Shown here one piece after another: positions 12,425 to 23,086 of a stretch of DNA of 64,000 nucleotides. Within the stretch, counting starts at the first letter, position 1. The number at the start of each line of letters is the position of its first letter. Source of the stretch: Vishniacozyma victoriae (lineage: Eukaryota > Basidiomycota > Tremellomycetes > Tremellales > Bulleribasidiaceae). The stretch is from assembly GCA_017654735.1 (NCBI GenBank), contig JADPYG010000002.1, positions 310,001 through 374,000 on the forward strand, read 5' to 3'. A program made the translations under genes and the position numbers. The notes under the pieces are model-generated. The model did no database searches and had not been told where the DNA came from. It saw nothing but the letters and a program-made list of their open reading frames with translations.

Positions 12425-15400
12425 TCATTCGGTCTTTTCCTTCTTTTTCTTTGGCTACTCGTTAGCTCTAGGATGACGCTGATCACGCAGAACTCACCAC
12501 TCTAACCAACCAATAAAGCCCTACCGCAACGACAATATTGAAAATCACATACGCCCATAACAACCCGAAATCCCTCCACCTAGTCCCATAACTTAATCCA
12601 AATTGCCTGAGCAAGTCATCGGTAGTACTAGCCGAACAATATTCGCATCCACTCATATTCTCTGGGTCGACGAGGTATCCGCCAGCCATTTCGAGATACG
12701 GCGCCATGTATTCGCTACAAGTTTGACCGGTTGGTGTCGTGAACTTGATCAACTCTTGTGGAGAGCATACTATCGGTGCCATTGATATACCCGTTGGTAT
12801 CATTCCGCCGACGATATAAGTGAAGGGAGAGAGGCGATACATGAATATCCAAAATCCAGGGAATGTTCCAAGCGGAACAAGAACTCTACTTATAAGCCTC
12901 ACTGCCATGACGGATGTAAAAGGACATACCCGCAAAAGACAAGACACATGACAAATAACAAATTGGCGACATTCCCAGCTGTCTCTGCTGTTTCAAAGCA
13001 TGTTACGCACATGTACCCAAATGTCGAAGTGAATAGCATGTACATGAGCACAAAGAGGAACATTAATCCACCCCGCTCATGGACGGTATTGGTAAGTTCG
13101 GCATTCCGAAAGAATCCAATGGGGTAGTACCATGTCACAAACAGGATTACTGCCGAGATGACCGCCCATGGGAGTTCGGTGAGGATATTGGATAACATGA
13201 ATACTCTCCAGGAATAGATCTTGGAAGGTCGTTCTCTGACTTCGTAGATCGATCGAGACATGATGAAGATAGGAAACATTTGTTCGAGTAGTTGTCCAAA
13301 GAGGAGGAAGAGCTGACATCAGATGCGTCCATAAGAGGGAAGAGAGCCCACCATAAAAACAGAAAAGAGTTGACTCTGTACCCCTTGTTGCGATCTATCG
13401 GCACCGAAGAATGAGAATCCGATATATAAACCCTTGCTTGTCAGCTATTATCTTAAACCTGGACAGGGACATACCGAGATAGCACACAGTACTAATTTGG
13501 AGTAGATGTAACTAGGTGATCTCCAAAGTTGCCACCAAGACCGCTTGAGGGTAATCATCAATTGCTCCCCGAATGGCGCTGCGAATTCACTATACGCCGA
13601 AGCATCACTACTCCCTTCCCCACGTTGTGGGGTTTGTTCCATTTGATCGAGTTCCTCCCTTACCGCAACCCGCTCAGGACTATCCAACCATTGCTGATGC
13701 CAATCAATATCCGATTTTGTCCCAGGAGCAGCCCCAATAGCTTCCAACATCCACTCGGCAGGATTCTCTCCTTGTTTGTATAAAGTAGCTCCATTCCGCT
13801 CAAAGTAATCAATGAGAATACGTGATTCTCGACCGACCTGACCGTAATATACCGTCCGACCACCTTTAGCGAGGAATAAAAGCCGATCAAACTGCTCAAA
13901 GAGGATAGCAGAGGGTTGATGGATCGTACAGAGAATTGCTTGACCGTGAGCTGCGAGTTTCCGGAGCAGCTGAAGGATATTCCAAGAGGTCTGGGAGTCG
14001 AGACCGGAAGTGGGCTCGTCGAGGAATAGTAGGAGAGCCGGCCTGGATACGAGTTCAACTCCGATACTAAGTCGTTTCCTCTGCTCAACATTCAGTCCTA
14101 CGATATCAGCCACCAGTCTTCTATGCTCAACGCCAAGTTTGACTGACCTTCTCCAGGAGCACCAATAACGGCATTGGCATAATGTTCCATTTCCAGCAAC
14201 TTCAACACTTCATCCACATACGCTATCTTCTCAGCCTTGGGTACGTGTCTCAGCTGTCGAAGCAAAGCTGAAAACTCGAGGGCTTCGCGAATAGTGCTAG
14301 TCTCGAGATGGACGTCTTGTTGTTGGACATATCCCGTTTTACGCTGGAAAGACTCGTCGCGGGGTTTACCGTCCACCAAGACTTTCCCACCGACTATGCC
14401 CATGGTTACACGGGTAGCGAGGACATCGAGTAGTGTGGTCTTTCCTGCTCCTGATATACCCTTTTCATCAGCATATATATCATCAGGTTGTGGATGTTGA
14501 TAGACTCACCATTAGAGCGGTGAGAGTACCAGGTTTAACCCAACCATCTACATGATCCAATATCCGCCTTTCTTCACCTTTGATCTTGATGTCATAAGTC
14601 ACATCTTTCCATGAAACGGTAGAAGTCTGTTTTTGAATCTTGACTTCCTCCTTTCCATCCCGTGAAGCGTTGCCAGATTTCTCGGAATTGTAACCAGTCT
14701 CGATATCATCTTTCCGTGTTTCCATGTCTGTGGGTAGCGCCCCTCGTTGATAGACTAGCACTTCTCCTTTAGATTTCTGAGCGGTAATTATATCTGACAT
14801 TAACTAGATACTAGGGATAGACATACCTGAAGCTAGAAGATAGAAAGCCCCTAGACCAATGGCAAAAGCAAGTAGAATCCCGAAATTCCTCCATTTATTC
14901 CCAACACTCGCCTCATACATGACTTCAATATACCTAGTTCCATCCACCTGCAAAGAGCCCACCTCGGATCCTAATGCAGAACAGGACCTCTGCAGACTTT
15001 CAATCCCCTCATACGCGGGTCCAGAGGGTACTATTTCTGTACAAGTGAATGACCTTCCTTGGAACTCATTGATGAGGAGAGATTCAAGAGCGTAGTAGAT
15101 GGGATTGAGGAATCGCATCCATGCAGCCCAACCTCGCATGTATTGTACCGGAATTGAGAAACCGGCGTACATGACTAGACCGACCATGATAATTGTCGTA
15201 GGCAGGAGTGCTTGGATCAAGCTTCTAGACGCTGCCGCCAGAAGTCGAAAGAGACTCGACATGGCGAGTGTACAAGTGAAACTGATTAGGAGGTAGAAGA
15301 AGAATGCCCCTAGGTATCAGTTTCGCGACATCGCCATGCTTCGATGACCCACCTGCATCTCTTCTAAGGTTGATCATAAAGTATAGTGGTAGATTCGAGG

Positions 15401-17460
15401 TGAAAGCATTGATGATCTTGTATGGCATATCAGTCAAGATTGATGCGATAGCCTCGCTCGATGGTCGATAAAAGGCATAACCAGTATGTTTCTCCACAAT
15501 AGGTCGTTGGGCGTACAGCGTGAGGACCTGACATCAGCAAGATTCAGTGATACATCAAGCCACTCTGGGAACTGACCTCTAAAGCGGCGCCGAAAGCATT
15601 GATCAGAATAGCAAAGAATAATGCCGCTCCCCTAGGTCGGAAACTAGCAGTAGTCTCCGCTTACAATCAGCTCAGCCTCGGTCTGTGCACGTACGCTGAT
15701 TGAAAAACACAGAACCAACCACTAATGACATGATCAAATTCCCAAAGATCTGCGTCAACGTCAAGGTAGGTTCGGCTTTTAGTCTCCAAAATCCTCTTCT
15801 CAAACATAATTTGGTCTGACCATAGAATGAGAGGGTATAAGGTGATTTCGTTGAACTACCCATCAGCCCTGTTTAATGGAATTACGAACCTGTGTTTTGA
15901 TTTCTCCCATTTCCTACTCGCCAAGAAATCTTGATAATGTTTTCCTTTAAAAGGGTATTTCACACCGAAAGATTTGATTTCGATTTGAAGTTGGTTGTAT
16001 TCCGGACTGGTTCTCCATTTTGCGGCAAATTCCTTCGGTGATCTGGGGACTCGATCTTCATACCCTAATCTTGGGGTCCGCTCAGAAGCGGACGTGAGGG
16101 AAGTGAGAAAGTCTGGGGTGGTTTGTTGAGGAGGACATTCGAAGCCCATATTGACGAAATACGCCTTTGCGTCGGCAGTACGTCCAAAGTAGATTTGTTC
16201 GCCTTGGTATAATACCGATACCTGTCATCAGCTTATACAGGCTCCAGGATATACCTTGTCGAATTGCTCATAAGCCGATTGGGGAGCTTGGTAGATTGCC
16301 ACGACAGAGGTGGTCCCAAAGAATTCAGCAGCAGTGCGTAGGGTTTTACAGAATTGAACAGCATTTGCCGAATCGAGACCACGAGTCGAATTATCCCAAC
16401 ATTGAAGCGGTGCACCAGAGAGGGTAGCTTCGGCGATAGTCACTCTTTTACGCCTTCCATCAGCTCCACTATTGATATCTCAACTTACTCTCCTCCTGAA
16501 ACACCTCTCACGAAATGATCACCAACGATTGTATTTTCCGTATGCCCAATCCCAAACATTGCCATGACAACATCTCGTAAATGTTTCGCATATTGTTTCC
16601 TAGTCAATCCACAAGGTGGATTAGCAGGTGATCGAGCTTCAGCTGCAAATCTATCATCAGCCAAGACATGGTATGATATGGTAATGACATACGCTAGAGT
16701 CTGGCCGACTGTGAGTCTAGGAAAGTGAACATCAACCTCGGCTGTGTAAGTCGTTTCACCCCTAAATTGGGAATCCATCTGTTTCTTTGTTATTCCCCTA
16801 TAATTCATTTCAGATTTATCGTCGAGGTAAATTCCATTCATCTCGCCAGCTATAGTTTTGAGGTATGTCGTACATCCACTACGTCCGTCAGCGATATTTC
16901 CTCTGCTTGAACTCACCTTCCCGGAGGACCTAGGACGACCAACATCTCCCCAGCTTCCAGGACACCATCGACACTATTCAAGATATTCACTCTCTTCTTT
17001 CTACCACCCTGTACCAACGTTCTCGCACCCGAGATCCAGGACAATGGGATATTAGCTACGGTCTTTTGATAATCTACCATCAGCCATCAGCCATATCCCA
17101 ATCAAGCATCCAGTATGGAGACTTACCTGCATCCGTCCCATATCCAAAAACAGTCATATCCTTGAAACTAATCCCACTCCTTCGATCCGATCCCAAAGCC
17201 CAATCCTCAAGATTGGCAAATTTACTAATCCATAATCTCGAGTCGAAATTCTCATGAAATGGATCTAGGATTGAACCTTTTTCATAATTGAAGATATGTC
17301 CATCTGCCGATGAAGATATCTGCCGAGCCAGTTGGACTATTTCCTCGGATGGGACAGGAGGTGGACCTTCATGTTCCTCGACTCGATGGAGGTGGGGGTG
17401 TACCTGGGTAGCAAGGGGAGCTGTTCGATCATGATTGAATGGACTGTGACCTATTGACAT
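12425..17460 (-). CDS. PDR-type full-size ABC transporter (ABCG, drug efflux)
   Basis: Plasma-membrane efflux pump of the pleiotropic drug resistance family with the (NBD-TMD)2 layout. NBD1 has the degenerate Walker [14 protein letters not shown] (Cys for Lys, split by an intron near 16915), signature VSGGE at 16485, and the degenerate Walker [18 protein letters not shown]1 spans about 15860-14820, with the CDR-type loop before TM6 (cysteines at FTCTEIV and RSCSALG). NBD2 is canonical: GISGAGKTT near 14450, the family-specific [15 protein letters not shown] in place of LSGGQ, and [16 protein letters not shown]2 follows. A donor at GTG/GTGAGT (12500) and an acceptor near 12454 add a short last exon ending PKKKKEKTE, the usual basic tail of this family, with TGA at 12425-12427. 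Reading through that intron would stop earlier at 12483. Upstream palindromes suggest transcription-factor control. Confidence 0.93.
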
Positions 17461-18043
17461 TGTCAGTACACGGTATCTGGGTCCAATTCGGAAGAGAAGA
17501 TGAGTGACGATATGGACATGTTGTTTATATATACTTATTCCCTGCTCTACCTTACCCGTATAAGATACGTGTATAGATACGACGGAGATGAAGTCGGAGT
17601 GTTCCCCGAATTGATCTACCTTATGCCGGGCATGTATTCGGCTATCTCACGTGACATACGACATGCCCGGTTCCCAAGGTAATCTTAAGCAGCATACACG
17701 AATTAGGGACTAGACCCCACCAATGGACCTCGAGTGTCCGAGATGGTACGGCGATGCCCAGCTTGCCAAGTCTTTCAGCTCGTCTCTCGTCTCGCCGAGT
17801 AGACGCAAACACTGTACGGTCGTATCTTCCAATTGGGACTTCCGGGCATGTGCACTGCCCGTCTTTCGTAGTTCAATCTACAATTACCAACACCCAGAAT
17901 AGCTGTTCGACGTCTCTTTTGGCCAGTCTTCAGTATAGGGCGGAGCAATCATCTGACATTCTATGCGAGTGATCACATGTCAGGTAAAATATCCTGGACA
18001 TACATGCTTCTAGGAATGCATACACCCCATTACAAGACATGAT
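17461..18043 (-). promoter_or_regulatory. ABC transporter promoter with repeated CCGGGCATGT elements
   Basis: This 583-bp region separates the ABC transporter start (17460) from the SPT5 3' end. A TATATATA lies at 17526-17533. The 10-mer CCGGGCATGT occurs at 17626-17635, inverted (ACATGCCCGG) at 17661-17670, and again at 17842-17851, where it extends into CGGGCA-N7-TGCCCG (17843-17861). TCACGTGA at 17647-17654 sits between the first two arms. Inverted CGG triplets are typical targets of Zn2Cys6 regulators such as those controlling PDR pumps, and the E-box suggests bHLH input. The repeats are seen directly; the regulators are inferred. Confidence 0.6.
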
Positions 18044-21000
18044 TCACTGCTCGCCCCCAGCCCTCCAGATTCTACACAGATTATTAGTCTCCATAACCGC
18101 CGGCGCGGGATCATCAGCCTCCATCTCCATCATCCAACTACCCTCATTTTCATACTGAGTAGTCCTCTGTTGTCCCTTATTATCCCCCAATACCGTAACG
18201 CAGACTTGCCCAGAATTATCAGGTCGAACAGGACGAGCATATTCAGCTGGCATCCTCTCAACCAAAGTCGGATCATCAACCGAGACAACTTCAATCATAT
18301 CTCCATCTAAATGATTTTGAAGACCGAATCGACGTCCATCGTATGCTCCCCTTTGATGATGTCTGGGGTTCTTTGTTCCTGGTTTCGAAGATGGTCCTAC
18401 TTCAATGACGATATTCCAGAAATCCATGGCCCAATCCCATGATAACGTATTTGTAGGTGGAGGTGCGGCAGGTGCACCATAAGGTGTAGGAGCGGCTCCA
18501 TAAGGTGTAGGAGCTCCATAAGGCGTAGGAGCACCATATGGCGTAGGAGCACCTTGTGGGGTAGGCGCACCTCGGGGAGTAGGGGCTGCAGCAGGTGTAG
18601 GGGCAGTGTAGGGTGTAGGAGCAGCAGCGAAAGGTGTAGGAGCAGAATAAGGTGTAGGTGCGGAATAAGGATTGGTCGGGCGAGGAGGTAATTGTTGAGC
18701 TTGTGGTTGAGCTTGTGGTGCGGGGTAAGGTGGTCGAGATGATTCCGAAGGTCCAGCGTATGGATTCGGTGTACGTGATCCAGCACCTTGTCCTGGTCCA
18801 GGTGTTCTTCCGCCTCCAGCTCCAGCACCTGGATATCCTGGAGTTCGTCCACCATCACCACCATAAGCAGGTGTTTTCCCACCAGCTGCCCATCCTGGCG
18901 TCTTTCCACCTCCACCACCTCCTCCACCACCGTATGATGGCGCAGGCGTCCTACCTCCAGCACCACCATATGTAGGAGCAGGTGTCCGTCCACCATTACC
19001 ATAAGGATTTGGTGTCTTTCCTCCTCCAAATCCACCACCACCTCCCCCACCCTGTACAGCGTAAGGATTAGGGGTCTGACCGAATCGAGCTCCACCTGGA
19101 GCGGGCGTCCTTCCTCCAGCTTGAGCGGCCCATGCGGGCGTAGCACCCCCATTGACAGGTGCAGCAGGGGCAGCATAAGGATTCATATCGTATCCACCCA
19201 TTGGAGGTCGACCGGTCATACCCATCGGAGGAGGTCCCATACCCGTATCGAGTGGGTAAGTCAGGCCGGACTTGGGATCTTTTCTCTTGAGCGAAGTCAA
19301 GTTGATAGTGAGGATCTTGTTATTGGTCGCCAATTCCACCCTAGCGTTTTCTCCTTGTAGATCCTTGATGACCCCCATTAATCCCTTGTTTGTCCCTTTG
19401 GTGACGACCACGAGTGTATTCACGATTCGATTCTTGTTGATAGCAGTAGCGGGAGCAGGCATCAAACTAGCTCCACCGAAAGGTAAAGCCTGATTGAGCG
19501 CTGGATTGATTTTACCCAAATCATTGGTCGACTTAGGCGTAACCGATATGAGGGAGGTGGAACGAGCGACAAAGACACCATTATTTTCGGTGATATCCCT
19601 GTTGTTGAGGAAAACGAATAGTGATCGGAAGATATTGATGACTTCTCCTTGACGATTATCGTTTCCTGTTTCCTTCATGAAATCTCCTACTCGGAATTCG
19701 TTTCCTTGAGAATCGGATCCGACGGCATAATCTTTACTTTCGCGACGAGCAGTGACTTGATTAGGACTGATCATTCGGGCGATACCATTCTGGTCGAGGA
19801 TACGTAAGAGGGCGCCTTCAATCTTGATCACCACACCTGCGGTTGTGGAACTGTCATCAGTACACCACATATCAGAGAATTGAGGGGGTGACTCACTCTA
19901 GCATGACGAGATCGTGCAGATCATACAATCCAGTCTTTTGGGTGATAGTAGCCGAATCACCGGCTTTCCTAATATCTTTCGAGAATACCTTGATCTACTC
20001 ATCAGCTTTACTCCCGTATATGACTCACCTCTCGTTCTCCCTGATCCGACATCAAAGTGACAACATCCCCTTGAACTTCTACGACCATACCAGAAGTCTC
20101 GGCGTTCTTTCCATTGATCACTGTAACATGTTCTCCCACTTCGAACCTCTTTCGAACAGCCCTAGCGGGTACTTCGATAGTTTGACCGTGAATATCCCCT
20201 CCTTCCGCTTTGATAGCTACTATCTCTGTAGTGACTGTTTCTACCAATCCATACAATCCAGTTTGTTCTCCTTCGTGTACCTCCACTCGATCACCTGGTA
20301 CGAGTCCCGAAGCGGTTGTTGTACGATTAGCATCCATAATGGCCGACAAATTGATTTTCGAAGGATTTGTTTCGCTTCCTTGGAATTTCGAGATTTCTTC
20401 CAGAGTAGGCTTGATATCTTCAGTCTGTAGGAAATTGATTTTGAAATCTTTATAACAGAATCCATCGATATATTCGTCATTATCGAAAATAACACTTCCA
20501 GTCGATCCACCCTGTCTAGCCGCTCCCCTTCCATAGATCTTTCGAATCTCATCAATCTGGAATGGTCTTGCAGGTGGTCGTGCGCTCGCTCCAAGACTCT
20601 TGCCAGTCAATTTATCTTTTCTCTTTTCCTTGGGTGTCAAGTCGATTCGAGGTAGGAATTTGATTCCAGCAACTCCACTTGTAATTTGATCGACATCGAC
20701 AACCTGAGCCAAATCACCAGTATGTTTCCCCCTCTTGAATCGGACCCACATTCCATGGTTCAATTGAACATCCTTCTTCTTGATCTTGAGTAGCGGAGCC
20801 ATTTCTTCAATAGGAACAAGGGCGGGCGGTGTACCCATGAAAACACCCATGATACCGTAGATCGCTTGCGAGACTTGTCCAGCTGCTCGAGCTTCCAGGA
20901 AGATGGAACCAGGGAGCGAATCTCGGAAAAAGGCCGAATGGATTTGCAAGGCATTGGCTTGATTGGCGAGTTGAGACATTTTCTGGAATAGCGTAGCAAT

Positions 21001-21911
21001 GATGATCTGTTCTCTTCCAGCCTTTCATCAGCTAGCCCCATTCTACAAACACGGAGAGCTCACCTTGACTCGAACACGCCATAATGATGGATCTTCAGAA
21101 GAAGGCATAAGGAGTCGTTGGGGGATATTATCGCTATCCGCATCATATTTAGCAGCAGAAGATCTCCCATGACGTTCCTTGATCCCTCGAACGATTTCTC
21201 TGACGTCCATTTCCTCATTCCTGCCTAGATCACGATTGAATTGACGATGGCGATGTTCATCCGTGGGTAAAGCGGCTTCGGGGACTTCATCAATGAAACC
21301 GGCTCCTGATTATCAGCCCCTACTTTCCAAGTACCCAGAGTCGAAGGGGACGTACCATCTCCCTCGTAATCCACATCGTCCTCTTCTTCATCCTCATCAT
21401 CGACCTCAGCTTCAACATCCAAGAAACGGTTGACTCGAGGTCCTCTTCTTCTCTATCTTGTTAGCTTACTTTACGCGTGAGATACGCGTAGCTACCTTTT
21501 TACGTCTCCCTATATGTCAGCTGGAGCCATGATCAAATGGTGAGCTTACCCTGTGCATCACGTTCCTCCTCTTCCTCATCATCCTCGTCCTCCTCATCTT
21601 CTTCAACTTCTCCACCCTCTTCTCCATCTTCTTCCTCATCCTCGTCTTCCTCCTTGGTATCATCACCATTCTATAATCAGCCCCCTTACAAACATTCTAG
21701 ACGAAAGAGACATACTTCGCCCTTGACTTCTCCAGTCATGTCAATCTCGCCATCATCTGATCTTGCCTAGTTGTTAGTACGTACTATTCGAGCAAGAGTC
21801 GCGACGGAGGGAGTGACATACCCTTTTCCTGGGGACTTGTTCCTCTGATTTTGGTTTCACATCCTCTTGTTCCCCATCACTACGATCCACGTCGATAGGT
21901 GACTCTGACAT
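18044..21911 (-). CDS. SPT5: Transcription elongation factor Spt5
   Basis: Spt5 pairs with Spt4 (DSIF) and travels with RNA polymerase II. The start ATG at 21909-21911 gives MSESPIDVDRSDGEQEDVK, the beginning of a long acidic, Glu/Asp-run N-terminus (21,360-21,900) in several small exons. The NGN domain includes the SIFLEARAAGQVSQAIYGI region near 20,900. KOW domains follow, for example VQLNHGMWVRFKRGKHTGDL, VPGDRVEVHEGEQTGLYG and FEVGEHVTVINGKNAE. From about 19,200 to 18,450 lies a Gly/Pro-rich C-terminal repeat region with many TP units: GGRTPAP, GGKTPNPYG, then tandem APTPYG. These threonines are the kind phosphorylated by Bur1/P-TEFb. A last KOW-like segment (GAYDGRRFGLQNHLDGDM, VCVTVLGDNKG) ends at TGA 18044. 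It is divergent from the securin-like gene. Confidence 0.95.
18450..19180 (-). repeat. SPT5 C-terminal TP repeat region
   Basis: Within the SPT5 coding exon, degenerate repeats of GGRTPAP/GGKTPNPYG are followed by near-perfect tandem APTPYG hexa/heptapeptides. The DNA shows matching GGTGTAGGAGC-type periodicity on the plus strand. Repeat number is likely to vary between strains. Confidence 0.85.
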
Positions 21912-22104
21912 CTGTACGTATATATGTTATATGTATAGAAAGAGAGTAGTAGTAGCAGTAGTAGAGTAGGGGTAATGGGATAGTCTAGGATAAAATGGGA
22001 ATAATTCAATAAATAATACATCTATAATCTAGACCGCGACTGATTTCACTCTACAGTTTAACTGACTAACTGATTCAACACACTATACACTATACATACA
22101 TACA

Positions 22105-22779
22105 ATGACAACAAGGATAAGAGATGAGAATATCATACACCCTTCCAATCATGGTCGTAAACAATTGAAGAAAGGGAATGAAAATAATCTATCAATAACC
22201 AGACCGACTCTAGCATCCAGCGCGAAAGCTAAACCCGGTAAGCTGCCCCTCTCCTAATGTTGGGAACGAGCTGATAGTAGAACTCAAGCCCAAAGGGAGT
22301 AGAACCGTCCTAGCTCCCCTCGCCAAGAGTAATCCCAATGCTACGCCCCGGTCAAAGATCGATACTGCAGATAAACCGAAAGCATTGACGTCGAAAATAG
22401 CAGTCAAGTCGAGTATACTTCAAACGCCTAAACCTGTGAAGAAGGTACTACCGAAATCAACAAAGAAGACTATAAACGTCTATACACCCGCTCGACCTAA
22501 AGAGGATAATGAAGTAGAACACAGTCATCCAAAACCACCAGGTTAGCTAGATCCTCCTTGTAGTTGAAAAACCTTAATGACCAGGACTCGAGGATGGACC
22601 ACCTACCCCCATCAGGAACGCTATGTTTGCCGCGGCTGAGGTTATGGAAGATGATATACCGCCTCCATCTGAAGAACCAGTATGGGAAGATGATTTCGGG
22701 TTGAAGCTTGGTATGTCCCGTATGTGGATGCAGCTGATGAAAAGACAATCCTGTCTCACCTACTCGATCCCTTTCATGA
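22105..22779 (+). CDS. Small basic protein, securin-like candidate
   Basis: Four exons give about 170 residues. The N-terminus RIRDENIIHP contains a KEN-box-like DEN, and RTVLAPLAKSN (near 22,305) fits a destruction-box pattern with Arg, Leu and a trailing Asn. The middle is lysine/proline-rich with TP sites (TPKPVKK, VYTPARP). The C-terminus is acidic: DDIPPPSEEPVWEDDFGLKL. The best last splice runs from the GTATGT after CTTG to an acceptor just after CTGATGAAAAG, giving DNPVSPTRSLS and TGA at 22777-22779. Size, a degron-rich basic N-terminus and an acidic C-terminus fit Pds1/Cut2-type securins, the separase inhibitors destroyed at anaphase. Securins diverge quickly, so this is only a candidate; another APC/C substrate is possible. 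It shares a 193-bp divergent promoter with SPT5. Confidence 0.45.
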
Positions 22780-23086
22780 TTGTCAGCATCGACTTGTCGA
22801 TGCTACGCCGCCGAATGACCACTCTTACGATTTATATGCCCTTCACGCCCAGAGTTCACTCATCAAAGCCTACCGCACCCGCTCGTTGTATTACAGACAT
22901 GCATTTCCCGACTTGCTTTCCGTATATTGTAAACACTTGTTGATACGAAATGATATGTATATGTATCCGAACCTGATTACTATATGGTATGATCCTCCTA
23001 TCTCAGCCTGCCCGACATTTCGTCTCGCCTCAACGCTCGTGGAGAATGATCACTGACGGCCTACCGGCCTATGTCCTAACGGCCTT
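22780..23086. other. Gap between convergent securin-like gene and CAC2
   Basis: The 307-bp gap holds the two 3' ends. No coding exon or structured element is evident. Confidence 0.5.
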
